DNA of 64,000 nucleotides, from the NCBI GenBank assembly GCA_028023455.1, contig JAQFVV010012420.1, positions 2,914,001 through 2,978,000 on the forward strand, in the 5' to 3' direction. The stretch is from Epiperipatus broadwayi (lineage: Eukaryota > Onychophora > Udeonychophora > Euonychophora > Peripatidae). Both the position numbers and the translations under genes were made by a program. The notes below the pieces were generated by a model that saw nothing but the letters and a program-made list of their open reading frames with translations, was not told where the DNA came from and did not search any database. Below are positions 53,491 to 64,000 of this stretch, piece after piece (positions within the stretch are counted from its first letter, which is position 1; every line of letters begins with the position of its first letter).

Positions 53491-54736
53491 ATATATAAAA
53501 TACATATTTTGCGGGTTCATCCGTGTTAAAAACTTTTAATATTAATATACTAACATTTCGACTTGGTCACACAAGCCATCCACAGAGTTATAAAAGGTAG
53601 AAAGACGGTTGTAGAGGCGCTACAATCACTGATTTGAATAAAATGTTAAAATTTCACCAATAGCAAAAATGTTAAATTTAGGAATGTTTTTTAAAAAAAA
53701 TCTTTCCAAATAGGAGGAAGTTTGCATGTATCATCTCGCTTATTGATACAATTTGGCCTTTTAAGTATCTCAATGGCTTCTCTAATTTTGCATTGGTAGA
53801 GATTATCACATCTGGATATGATCCTGGTACTAGAAAAATCAATTTTATGACCTGAATCTATAGTATGGAGTGAGAGTGCTCATGATGATGAGTGTTGTTT
53901 AACTGCATTAGCATGCTCATCTCTCCTAACACCGATGCGACAATTACTCATACCTATGTAAGAAGCTTTACAATTTTTACATGAGATTTGATAGACACCA
54001 TGAGATTCAAGAGGGATTGAATCCTTAGGCTTGGTTATTATATTGCTGATCTTTTAATGAGCAGAAAATGCTGTATCTATATTATAGCATTTTAATATAC
54101 GTCTGATCCTGTCTGTAGTTCCTTTTACATATGGAACACAAATCCTAATAGCTGATTTATCATCTTTTTGTTTCCTATTTTGTCTATTTTGGGCTTGAAA
54201 TAAGGCTTTTTTTTATAAATTTGTAATTATAACTATTTGCTAATAAAACACTATTAATATGATTTATTTCTTCTTTCAGATGTGACTCATCTGAAAGGTT
54301 AATTGCTCTATTTAAAAGAGTTTTGGCTACAGAAACTATCTGAGTTTGGTGATGATGAGAATGGAAATGCAAATATCTGTCTGTGTGTGTATCCTTTCTG
54401 TAAATAGAAAAAGATTAACTATTTGGTGTTCTGGTGATTAGAACATCAAGAAAAGGGAGTTTTCCATCAGACTCTGTCTCCATTGTAAATTTAATATGAG
54501 GATGCATATTATTTAAATGTAAGAAAAAAACATCTAATATATTTTTTCCATGTTGCCATATGACAAAAGTGTCATCTATGTATCTGAGCCAAATGAGAGG
54601 TTTTAAAGATAATGATTCTAAAGCACGAGTTTCTATATATTCCATGAATAAATCAGCTATTACTCCTGCGATAGGTGAGCCCATAGGAGTACCAAAAACT
54701 TGTCTATAATGCTGTCCATTGTATACAAAATATGTA
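53491..54736 (-). mobile_element. Penelope-like element copy A (5'-truncated, minus)
   Basis: Minus-strand half of a head-to-head pair. It begins inside the reverse transcriptase (YNGQHYRQVFGTPMGSP) at 54736 and runs through the GIY-YIG region to a 3' terminal sequence ending near 53491 (GGGTTCATCC, then ATACATATTTT). It is mirrored by copy B at roughly 95% identity by eye. It extends about 36 bp further 5' than copy B; those bases form the centre of the palindrome. No target-site duplication is evident. Confidence 0.85.
53700..54736 (-). pseudogene. Penelope-like reverse transcriptase/GIY-YIG protein, inactivated
   Basis: Encodes the same protein as copy B but is broken. RT motifs GTPMGSPIAGVIADL and LRYIDDTFVIW are intact, and GTPMGSP is the more ancestral reading (copy B has GTPMASP). 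Inactivating changes: TTA to TAA just after RTPNS (near 54418), a one-base difference in the T-run near 54210 that shifts the frame after NYKFIKK, and CAA to TAA in the HQK segment (near 54058). The minus ORF starting at 54873 runs antisense into copy B, so its first 46 or so residues are an artefact of the palindrome. Confidence 0.8.
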
Positions 54737-55753
54737 TTTGGTACTCCTATGGCCTCACCTATCTCAGGAGTAATAGCTGATTTATTCATGGAATATATAG
54801 AAACTCGTTCTTTAGAATCATCATCTTTAAAACCTCTCATTTGGCTCAGATACATAGATGACATTTTTGTCATATGGCAACATGGAAAAAATATATTAGA
54901 TGATTTTTTCTTACATTTAAATAATATGCATCCTCATATTAAATTTACAATGGAGACAGAGTCTGATGGAAAACTCCCTTTTCTTGATGTTCTAATCACC
55001 AGAACACCAAATAGTTTATCTTTTTCTATTTACAGAAAGGATACACACACAGACAGATATTTGCATTTCCATTCTCATCATCACCCAACTCAGATAGTTT
55101 CTGTAGCCAAAACTCTTTTAAATAGAGCAATTAACCTTTCAGATGAGTCACATCTGAAAGAAGAAATAAATCATATTAATAGTGTTTTATTAGCAAATAG
55201 TTATAATTACAAATTTATAAAAAAAGCCTTATTTCAAGCCCAAAATAGACAAAATAGGAAACAAAAAGATGATAAATCAGCTATTGGGATTTGTGTTCCA
55301 TATGTAAAAGGAACTACAGACAGTATCGGACATATATTAAAATGCTATAATATAGATACAGCATTTTCTGCTCATCAAAAGATCAGCAATATAATAACCA
55401 AGCCTAAGGATTCAATCCCTCTTGAATCTCGTGGTGTCTATCAAATCTCATGTAAAAATTGTAAAGCTTCTTACATAGGTATGAGTAATTGTTGCATCAG
55501 TGTTAGGAGAGATGAGCATGCTAATGCAGTTAAACAACACTCATCATCATCAGCATTCTCATTCCATACTATAGATTCAGGTCATAAAATTGATTTTTCT
55601 ACTACCAGGATCATATCCAGATGTGATAATCTCTACCAATGCAAAATTAGAGAAGCCACTGAGATACTTAAAAGGCCAGATTGTATCAATAAGCAAGATG
55701 ATACATGCAAACTTCCTCCTATTTGGAAAGATTTTTTTAAAAAGCATTCCTAA
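54737..55753 (+). CDS. Penelope-like reverse transcriptase (C-terminal part) plus GIY-YIG endonuclease
   Basis: Open from an ATG in the palindrome centre (54719) for 344 codons; element homology starts at F7 (54737). RT palm: FGTPMASPISGV (7-18) and catalytic YIDD (45-48, in LRYIDDIFVIW). Then FLDVLITR (88-95) and YRKDTHTDRYLH (105-116), the usual Penelope thumb landmarks. A linker is followed by the GIY-YIG nuclease: GVY (239-241), zinc-binding-like CKNC (245-248), YIG (252-254), R263, H267, the catalytic-type E312 in IREATEIL and N324. The reverse transcriptase would copy element RNA, with the nuclease cutting the target. The N-terminal RT half is missing, so it is not functional by itself, although this frame is uninterrupted. 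Confidence 0.85.
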   Translation, partial: FGTPMASPISGVIADLFMEYIETRSLESSSLKPLIWLRYIDDIFVIWQHGKNILDDFFLHLNNMHPHIKFTMETESDGKLPFLDVLITRTPNSLSFSIYRKDTHTDRYLHFHSHHHPTQIVSVAKTLLNRAINLSDESHLKEEINHINSVLLANSYNYKFIKKALFQAQNRQNRKQKDDKSAIGICVPYVKGTTDSIGHILKCYNIDTAFSAHQKISNIITKPKDSIPLESRGVYQISCKNCKASYIGMSNCCISVRRDEHANAVKQHSSSSAFSFHTIDSGHKIDFSTTRIISRCDNLYQCKIREATEILKRPDCINKQDDTCKLPPIWKDFFKKHS

Positions 55754-55842
55754 ATTTAACATTTTTGCTATTGGTGGAATTTTAACATTTTATTCAAATC
55801 AGTCATTGTAGCGCCTCTACAACCATCTTTCTACCTTTTATA

Positions 55843-55880
55843 ACTCTGTGGATGGCTTGTGTGACCAAGTTGAAACGTCA
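55843..55880 (+). ncRNA. Degenerate hammerhead-like motif at the Penelope 3' end
   Basis: CTGTGGA, then the hairpin GGCTTG-TGTGAC-CAAGTT, then GAAACGTC. This matches CUGANGA / stem II / GAAAC-GUC except for T in place of the invariant A at the fourth core base. In copy A the same motif ends CAAGTCGAAATGTT. Hammerhead motifs are known in the terminal repeats of Penelope-like elements. Here the core change and weak stem I make activity unlikely. Confidence 0.35.
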
Positions 55881-55949
55881 GTATATTAATATTAAACATT
55901 TTTAACACAGATGAACCCGTAAAATATGTATTTTATATATATGAAATAA

Positions 55950-56125
55950 TATGCAAAATTACTAATTAAAAAACTATGTAGGAATCATGTTTAAATCATA
56001 AAAAAATAGTGCATGGTTTTAATGATTAGTGTCTATTTTCATTACTTTGATGGCAAAATCTTTCAATAAAAATTTAAGCTTTTAATGATTTTAATAATTA
56101 AATAACAATCAACAGAATATAACAA
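55950..56125. other. No feature recognised
   Basis: AT-rich sequence between the Penelope copy and the possible exon. Confidence 0.4.
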
Positions 56126-56131
56126 CCATAC

Positions 56132-56187
56132 CTGGATAGCAGCAGCATTCATATTTTGAAGCAGGTCAAAATATGTTTCTCTGCATA
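56132..56187 (-). CDS. Possible 56-nt internal exon of an unknown gene, minus strand
   Basis: On the minus strand an acceptor (AATTTAACATTTTCAG) is followed by a 56-nt block and a good donor (ATCCAG|GTATGG). Only one frame is open: two bases, then CRETYFDLLQNMNAAAIQ, ending exactly on a codon. The peptide looks like ordinary folded-protein sequence (alternating charged, aromatic and Ala residues) and codon use is less AT-biased than the flanks. The gene is not recognised and no neighbouring exon is found; with long AT-rich introns the others may lie outside the window. Confidence 0.45.
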
Positions 56188-56199
56188 CTGAAAATGTTA

Positions 56200-57840
56200 A
56201 ATTTTTATTATTATAGTGATAAAAAATGAATGCATTTTTATTTGTTTGTAGACTGTTTACTTTATTTTGTAAAATTATTAAACTTTTATTTGTGAACAAA
56301 TGTGATGTTTACATAAAGGTTTTGTTTGAATATAAGTGATTTTTAAGAGAAAATTAGCCTGATTAAAATTTATGTGGCATAAATCAGGAAACATTCACTA
56401 TCAATTACTTTATTATTTTTTTTTTAAATTTATTTTTAATATTTTAAAGAATATTTTCATTGTTTGAGTTTACTCTTTAACAAAATTTGTCTAAAACACA
56501 CAGATTTAATGGAAATAGTAATTTTTATTAAAAATATTTATCCAAATAATAATATGAAATTTTTTACGTAAATAACATTATTGCTATATATTTTTGTAAA
56601 TTCCAAAGTTAATATTTTACTTATTTCTGCAGTCCAATACTGATATTAGTTATAAAATAATATCTGCATTAAGAGTAGTAATTCATATCTCTTTATTCAA
56701 AACCATTTATTTTAGGTTTGAATAGGAGATAGTAACAATACAACCAAATCACCAGAATAGATATGATGCTAAAGAAAAATAATTACAGTAACTCAATGTT
56801 CCTAATAAAAGTAAGGAGAAAAAAAATATTATTTTGTAAGACAATAATATTCTTACTTGTAAAAATATTTCAGTTATAAAATTTATACTAAATCATAAAT
56901 ATTTGATGATGAATAAAGTTTGTTTTATTAAAAAATATGACCATAGGAAAAATATTAAAAAATAAGCAATAAAAATGCCAATGTTTAACAGATTAAAAAA
57001 TGATTGAATTTGTAAATAATTACAATAAAAGAATAATTAAAAAAACATTGTATATTGTAAGTACATATCTTTCTAAATGGTTATAAATGAATAAAAATAT
57101 ATTTATAAATTAATAACATATGTGTATTGCAATGTTTTAATAGATTAAACACACAACATGATATCACTGAATTAGATGTAAGATATATCTTAATGCAAAA
57201 CTAAAAAAACTATTAAGGAATACAAAATTATCAACAATAATTCACTAATAAATTTTCAAATGAGACAAGACAATGTATGAAGAAAAAGTAGATACATGAA
57301 AATTTTAAAAATGATCCATTAAAAAGAAATGAATATTTTAAATTCTATAAAATTGTATAAAAATAATGATGATGTAAAAATATAAAGTGTGAATTGGCAA
57401 AAAAAAAAAAAGGCTTAAAAGTATAAAACATTTTGATATGAAAATAAACTTGTTTAATAATAAAAAGAAAAAAATGGCATTATTAGTCATAAGTAGTATT
57501 GCTTTCCCATGGACAGGTCCAATCACATCATCAATTCATCTATATTATCACTCCATTTTCCTCATTGACCAGCTCTTCAATTCCACATAATTCTTCCCAT
57601 CTCTTATGTCATACAACAATGTCAATCTTCTGTGTCCTTTCTTCTTGCTTCCACTCACCATTTACTCCAAAACATCTTTCATTAAGCTATACTTTCCTCT
57701 TAAAATATGCCCAATCCAGTTTCTCTTTTTATTTCTAATTTCCTCAATTTTCAAAATTTGTTCATTTGTTATTTTGTTCATCCAACTGATCTTTTTCCAT
57801 TCTTCTCTATGGCCATATCTCAAAGGCTTCCAATATGGTC
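56200..57840. other. No gene recognised
   Basis: AT-rich sequence. From about 57490 the plus strand becomes pyrimidine-rich, which is probably the 3' end of the minus-strand LINE that follows. Confidence 0.45.
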
Positions 57841-57849
57841 CTAATTTTA

Positions 57850-60000
57850 TTACTCAGTGTTTATATTACACAAACATACAATAGTACATTCCACACATAA
57901 CATTTAATTAATCTTTTTCTGAATTTTCTCTTCAAAAGTCCAAAAAATATTTTCTTTCTCTTAATAATTGCCTCCTTTGCCAATGCTATTCTTCTTTTAA
58001 CTTTATTTTCACTTCTTCCATTCTCACTTAACCAGTTACCCAAATATCTAAATCCCTTTACCTGTTGAACTAAATTATCATGGAATTCAGTTTGCAGTAT
58101 TTTTGCATTCTTCCATATCCATAAACATGTAATGTTTTCAACATTAATCTTCATCCCAACTTCATACATCCTTCCTCTAATTTACTGAATATATTCTGAA
58201 GATACTTTTTATCTTCAGTGGTAATAACCATATTATCTTCATAATCTTATACATTTTATTTTTATCATCAACATTTGCTCCTCCACAGTCATATCTTTCT
58301 AAATAAATATTAGAAAGAAAATATGAATCATTGCCTAACTCCTCCTTCTATATTTACTTTATCAGTCTCATTATTCTCCAGTCTAATTCTTATTCTTTGC
58401 CCATTATACATATTCCAAATCAATCTTCTCTCTTTACAAAATACTTTATTTTTTTAAGATGACCATACATTTTTTTCCAGATTATTGTATCAAATGCTTT
58501 TTACAAATCCACAAAACATATACCAATCCCTTTATCTTTTCCAATACATCTCTAAGAAATTGTTTTAACAATACTAATAGTATCTCTTGTATCTTTTCCT
58601 CTCTGAAAACCAAACTACTCTTTTCCAATATAATACTCTATCTTTCCATAAATTTCACATTTAACAGATTTCTTCATTTTAGCAATTGGAATCATTATAA
58701 TCCTTAAAAAAATCCTTCAGGCCAAACTCCACTATTATATACCAAATTGCAAAGTTCCAACTATTTCCTTCATAGTAAATTCTCCAATTTCTTTCAAATC
58801 CAACAGCCTTACCATTCTTCATTTTTGCAATTGACTTTTTACTTCATCTGGAAATATGTCAATATCTTTATCATCTACTTCAATATCTTTCTTCATTTTC
58901 AAGTTCCTAATTAATTAATTTTCTTTTCTAAATAGACACTGAAGACATTCTTTCCATCTTTTTAATAAATCATTATCATTTAATCTCTTTCCATTCTTAT
59001 CCACAATTTTACTTGCTAACCATGTCTTTTTTCCCCAACATTTCTAATTCTATAAAATGCCAGTTCATATCTTTTCTCATGTTGAAGCATTTCTATCTCT
59101 CTACATTCTTGTTCCTATCATTTTTCTTTTGTTAAATCTGTTACTCTTTTTAACTTATTATTAATTTTACTGTATATACTTTGCTCTTCCTCAGTATTAA
59201 CATTCTTCCAACTTCTCCATGTTTCTATCTTTTCCAACATACCTTCTGTTATCCAATGTTCTAGTTTTCTTTAAACTGAACTTTAAAATTAATCATAACC
59301 AAATTATGATCTGAGTTTATATCAGCTCCAGGCAAAGCATGCAACTCTTAATAGCATTCTTATATTTATCCTGAATCAATGTATAATCAATTTGCTAACA
59401 TTATCTTTCATCTAGAGTTTTCTATGTATACAATCTTCTTATATGATTTTTAAAGCAAGTATTTGCAATCACAAACCCATTCTCCTTAGCAAAATTGTAC
59501 AAACCAGCTACTTCTTTCATTTCTTTTTCCAATATTATAATTCACATTTGTTTCCTTACTTTCTCTACAAAAACATTCTAATCACCAATACCAATATGTA
59601 TGCATTTCCTCTCTCTCATTGGATAATTTCCTCTATTCAAAATTTTCATCATTTTTAATATCATCATGACTAGTGTGACATATAAACTTCTAAAATTACT
59701 AGGGCATGCAGTTATTATCATCATCAACCTATTGTCAATACCATCTGCCTTTGCCACATTATTCCACATTTTCTTTCTAATAATGCCAGCTCCTTTAATT
59801 GGTCTATTACCACCCAAATAAAATAGCATCTCCACTACTTACTTCCCCACATCTTTCCCAACTCCATTTAATTCTATAACATCAATATTATTTATATTCA
59901 TCTCTCTGTTCAAAATTTCCAATTTTCCAGCTCTTCTCAATGATTTAACATTTCATGTGCCAATTCTCAATATGTCAACTCTTAATGAATAAACAATAAG
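57850..60000 (-). pseudogene. Decayed LINE: APE endonuclease to reverse transcriptase C-terminus
   Basis: Read on the minus strand from about 59990: NVKSLRRAGKLEILNREM (endonuclease start), YLGGNRPIKGAGIIRKK and IDNRLMMI (59835-59700), then a linker with RWKECLQCLF (about 58950) and RT pieces including CFVDL-KAFDTIIW (about 58510) and the C-terminal FRYLGNWLSENGRSENKVKR followed by KRLIKCYVWNVLLY (58169-57861). Frames change many times. The order is right for an RTE-like or related APE LINE. Small plus-strand ORFs across it are antisense to the A-rich coding strand. Confidence 0.65.
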
Positions 60001-60545
60001 AATTTTTACTTCTGCTAGGCAAGACACCAAAACCATCCCTAGCTAATATCTCAACTCCAAACATAATGATTCCTGTAACATACACATAATAAAACAGGGG
60101 ACGTATAAAGCAAAGTGAATTCCTGTTGCCTTTTTTGGCCAGCAATAATCTCCATAACAGGTTTAATACACTAGCTGAACCTCATAAAATGAACATCCAG
60201 CTACTACTTTCTCCTTATCATTATTACCTATAGTGATCTTCTGTTGACTTGAAAGAAATGTTGTTGCTGACCCAATGAGGCATTGACTTATTCAATAGTG
60301 GTTAATACTCACCAATTATACATCCAATATCATAGGAATTATGGCATTTTATAGAATATGCCATTGTCTTCTTCATTATTTCCTAATAGTAAATGTTGTC
60401 TCATTATTAGTGACTGCTTATTTACGGCACTTTGCTTATCTGAAGCTAACTTTATATCTGAAGGCCATTTCCCTATCTGAAATGCTCTGGGTGGCACTAT
60501 TAATAAAAAGAGGAATAACATCATATTTTATTCATAAAAACATGT
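60001..60545. other. Unassigned sequence between two LINE relics
   Basis: May include the 5' flank of the minus LINE. ATCTGAA occurs three times between 60435 and 60485. ORFs overlap on both strands here (60341-60685 plus, 60339-60524 minus); neither has a domain before the RT relic begins near 60548. Confidence 0.4.
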
Positions 60546-60547
60546 GG

Positions 60548-61870
60548 AAGAGTTCTATTATTCCTACAATTACATCTGAATTATCAAACATTTTAAATGA
60601 ACAAATGAGATATGCAATAAAGTCTATGAAGAAGGGAAAAGTTCTAGGAAATGATAGAATTTGTTTAATTGTATCAGATGATTGAATAAATGCAATAATG
60701 ATATCAAATTCAAGAAAGATGAAAAAAGATAGTAGATATTACAGATTTATCAGTTTTTATATTTTACATAAGGTCTTTATCAAGTTATTTACAACAAGCT
60801 TTGATCTCAAACCAACTAAAAGCGTAAACTGAATTAAGAAGTGATTTTAGCATAATAAATCACATCCAAGCATTGAGAGAAATAATAGAGCAATGAGTAT
60901 GATTTGCTATTATACTTTGTTTTATGAGCAATGAAAAAGCATTTGATTCTATAAAAATTACTACAGTGATTAATGCTTTGGACCATCAAAATATATAGAT
61001 CCAGGATAGTTATTTTCCAATATGTATCAACACACAACAGAAGTGATTAGATTACATGATAACACTAAAAAGGTTAACAGTGATTAGATTATATGACAGA
61101 GTAATAAAATATCTTCAAAATTTTTGCAGTGTTTTATTTGAAAGTATTTTATGAATTAAAATAGTAAGCAGAGGGAACAAAAATACATAATGCTTCAGGA
61201 AAGACTGCAAGAGTTATTTAATGAAAATCAAAAAGTAGATCTAAAATTAAAAACTAAAAAATCTAATTTAGTGTTCAATGGATTTTCATAGAAAATAAAA
61301 TAAAGATTGATAATCATGAATTAAAAGTTAACAAGTACAAGATTATTAATATGGATGAAAATATAATCGATAAAATTAATTATAGAATTAAACTTGAATG
61401 GAGTACTTTGGTAGAAATAAGTTAATATCAAAAAAAAATAAGCCTATGTATTTGAAAAAAAATTAATATATGTTTCATTAATTATTATTTATGTATCTGA
61501 GACTTAAAACAAGAGCAATAGAGACTTGGAAAGATTATGTTGGGAATAACAGGAAGGAATCAAAAGTGAAATATACAGTTGGGAGCATAAATAAATGACA
61601 TTAATTTCATTAAAAGAATTAAAAGACTGACATGGAATTTGTCTGAATATAATGCTAGAAGAAATGATAATGGATGAATAATTGAAATCTTAAACTGACT
61701 CCCAAAGGATTGTATAAAATCTAGAAAGTTATCACATATGATATGAATGGATGAAATAAAAAAGTTGCTGTTGGGAAAAGAAGAAGAGAGACTGTATATT
61801 AGAAACACTATTCTTAAACTTGTAGAGATCTTCATTTGCAGTGAATTGATAATGGTTGAACATGATTATG
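60548..61870 (+). pseudogene. Decayed LINE reverse transcriptase, plus strand
   Basis: Pieces in order across frames: ILNEQMRYAIKSMKKGKVLG (RT finger; normally E---A-KKMK-GKA-G), INHIQALREIIEQ (near 60855), NEKAFDSI plus TVINALDHQ (motif A region, about 60930-60990), RLQELFNENQKVDLKLKTKK (about 61205-61260), then a C-terminal LERL-LGITGRN and IKRIKRLTWNLSEYNARRND (61530-61670). Stops and frameshifts throughout; clearly dead. It belongs to the same broad class as the minus-strand LINE beside it but is a separate insertion. Confidence 0.6.
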
Positions 61871-61879
61871 ATGGTAATA

Positions 61880-63355
61880 CTTGTAGATGTTTAGTAAAAT
61901 CATAAAAAAATAATGACAATAATGTTTTCATAAATTGTTAAAAAAAGAACGGCAATATATAATGTTTAACATATTTATAAAGTATATTAAAGTCAGTATT
62001 TTACTATAAAAAGCAGGTCACAAAATTTTTTAAAAAATAACTAATTTTTAAATATTATTTACAAAGAAAATAAATGTATAAAATATAAATCCATAAACTA
62101 TTTTAGCTTAATTAAGTATGAAAACATTAATTTACACATAAAAAAATAAATAAAAGTCATAATAATAATATATATATTGTTTTATTTAATGTTAAGTTAA
62201 TATATATTTAGAAAGAATTTTGTAATTACTATTTTCGTAAATATTTAAATTGTAAAAAGACACTGAAGATGATTTATTCATAAATATGTTGAAATATCAG
62301 ATATATTAAAAAATAATAAATTAAAATAATTATTTAATAACACAGACACAACAAAAGTACAAATGTAATAATAATAATAACTCTGAAATAGAGATTTATC
62401 GCAAACAAAAATGAGATAAAAATGATTGAAGGGTAAATTACTGATAAAATAATATATGCACATAGTGTGTATATATATGTTCAATCACATATATGTAATC
62501 GTAAAAAAACTTTCTTTTACGTGACATTGATTTAAAAAAAATCTAATTGATTAAAATTGAAATTCAAGATTTCTATTTTAAAGCAATTTTCCACGAGTAC
62601 AGTACAAATACATATATAATAAGATAAAGGGCAAATATACTCGTAATTAATTAAATATTATCGTAAGTAGTCTTTTGGCCTTCCATAATGGCCATTTTCA
62701 ATAGTTCTACTAAAAATGACATCATGTTAAACTAAAAGCTGGTTATAATTATGATTATATTTTATTAATTATATATATTGAACTTTTTATATTATTGTTA
62801 TTTTTATAGCATGATAACTGATTTTTTACATATACTATAAAAAATTGTAATAATATAAAATAAATATTACATATCAAAAATATTTTAATATAAATTGGGA
62901 TACAGTTTGATAAATTCTGACTCAACTTTTCAATGGCCTAGATATATCAGAAACATTTTGAAAAAAAAAACCCAGCAACTATAATCCAAAACTCTGTTTA
63001 ATCCATTGCATAATATGTGAGTCAATAATATATGCTCATAGCTGAATAGTCCAGATAATGTATTGTTATCAACTGTAATAACTTGACATGATTTCATTTA
63101 ATTTTATTTATGCTCAGATTTACTACTAATAAATTTTCTCTAAAAATATATTAAGTTTGGATTTATATTCATTATTTTCCTTATGTAGTATTTTAAATGT
63201 GAATGAATTTGTTTTAATCCCACAAAAAATAAATATGTGAGGATTATTAATTACAATGCAATCTGTGATCACATGATTGATAAGATACATAAATGAAAGT
63301 TTGCCATAAAGAGAAGGGTACAAAATTATATATATTATACACACAAACACATTTA
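61880..63355. other. No feature recognised
   Basis: AT-rich sequence without ORF or repeat that I can support. Confidence 0.5.
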
Positions 63356-63361
63356 TTTATA

Positions 63362-63895
63362 AAACAGGCAAAACTCTCCATACAGTAGTGCCACTCAGTG
63401 CAAGCTACAGTAAACAATGGATGCCAGAAGGCTTGTGCATAAAATCCCTATCTAGTGCCTATGCATCCAATATCCCCAGAGTAATTTCTAGCTTGTGGCT
63501 TTTGTCAATGAGGAACCTTGGATCTGAGCACTTCACCTAGATTTTAGGATCTAATGCAACCATCCAGCAGCCACCTTTTATCTCTACTTAACTATAAAAC
63601 TATGAGAATAAAATTGAAAACCCAATGCTATTTTCAATCCAAGCTCATTAGCTTATATAGTCATATAGGTCTGAACTCAGTTCAGTACCCATACATTTTG
63701 GTGTCTTTGGTTCTTTAATAACCACAGCCACCACTATTCTATTAGGCAGGATTGGTATTAAACTATTAAACATCACATGATCACCATTTCTTATGTTTGC
63801 TCATAACTGTTATTAAAACAGCCAAAACTCTCCATACAGTTTTGCCTGTAACAGTTATGAGAAAGCATAAGAAATGGTGATCATGTGATGTTTAG
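63362..63895 (-). mobile_element. Hammerhead tandem family: long-form unit (about 455 bp) plus inverted end
   Basis: AAAACAGGCAAAACTCTCCA at 63362 recurs at 63816 as AAAACAGCCAAAACTCTCCA, a period of about 455 bp. Between them lie GGATGCCAGAAGGCTTGTGC, the hammerhead region (about 63470-63520, minus strand: CCTCA, TTGACAA, AGC/GCT stem, GAAAT, CTC, TGGGG, outer ATCC/GGAT) and the family block GGTCTGAACTCAGTTCAGTA. The core is degenerate (TTGACAA), so predicted inactive. After 63840 the sequence flips and mirrors CACCATTTCTTATG. This copy shows that the 31.8-kb and 39.5-kb repeats belong to one family. Confidence 0.65.
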
Positions 63896-64000
63896 TGGTT
63901 TAACATTCATATATACTGTATGATAATAATGCTAATTCTTATTGCTAGTTGCTGAAATATCAAGATATATCTTCATCATTAAATCCAAGTCCCCAAAAAT

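Larger units (their letters stand above)
54737..55942 (+). mobile_element. Penelope-like element copy B (5'-truncated, plus)
   Basis: Plus-strand half of the pair. It starts abruptly at the RT motif FGTPM and runs to a 3' region with TGTAGCGCCTCTACAACC, GGATGGCTTGTGTGACCAAG, TTGAAACGTCAG and the terminal ATATGTATTTTATATAT near 55942. It lacks the N-terminal half of the RT. The head-to-head arrangement, with 5' truncations facing each other, is a known habit of Penelope-like elements. Confidence 0.85.

Noticed and set aside
54415-54873. 152-codon minus ORF as one Penelope protein
   Set aside because: Residues up to about the GVPNTYF stretch are antisense to copy B across the palindrome centre; only the part from 54736 downward is genuine element sequence.
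55535-55560. CTGATGA on the minus strand within the Penelope ORF
   Set aside because: It is part of a Ser-rich codon run (TCATCATCATCAG); no stem II or GAAA.

Overview
The window is AT-rich, gene-poor nuclear DNA from an animal, probably an invertebrate. By eye G+C is about a quarter (estimated, not counted). It holds APE-type LINEs, one with a PHD-finger ORF1, a Penelope-like element with a GIY-YIG endonuclease, a mariner-type MITE, tRNA-related SINEs, many microsatellites and a few isolated exon-like pieces with splice signals. I see no bacterial-style operons, rRNA, CRISPR array or organelle genes, and I cannot name the species.

Layout. 0-12 kb: a tandem repeat at the left edge, a 200-bp inverted repeat, a probable solo LTR (2.76-3.31 kb), a LINE endonuclease relic (4.1-4.3 kb), a possible 55-nt exon (6.9 kb) and a promoter-like block (7.8 kb). 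12-16.8 kb: the best preserved LINE, on the minus strand, lying in (AAT)n and broken by frameshifts. 20.65 kb: a possible first coding exon of a small membrane protein. 22.6-25 kb: a cluster of inverted repeats. 28.65 kb: a tRNA-Leu retrocopy with target-site duplications. 29.75 kb: a MITE. 34-40.7 kb: SINE-like and tandem repeats with hammerhead ribozyme folds. 42-45.1 kb: a possible decayed LTR-flanked unit. 49.5 kb: a LINE reverse-transcriptase relic. 50.4 kb: a near-perfect hairpin. 53.5-55.9 kb: two Penelope-like copies head to head. 56.1 kb: a possible 56-nt minus-strand exon. 57.8-61.9 kb: two decayed LINEs in opposite orientation. 63.4-63.9 kb: another copy of the hammerhead tandem family.

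The most interesting signal is a set of hammerhead-like self-cleaving ribozymes in non-autonomous repeats. A 68-nt type I hammerhead with an intact core lies inside a tRNA-related SINE at 34067-34134. A second family, repeated at 377-455 bp spacing, has a type I hammerhead whose stem I is kept by compensatory changes between copies (best copy 40502-40563). Weaker hammerhead-like cores lie in a palindromic repeat at 24.8 kb and at the 3' ends of the Penelope copies. Most of these repeats, and the Penelope element, occur as truncated copies joined head to head in inverted orientation, which suggests a shared mode of insertion. The ribozyme calls come from hand folding and are untested.
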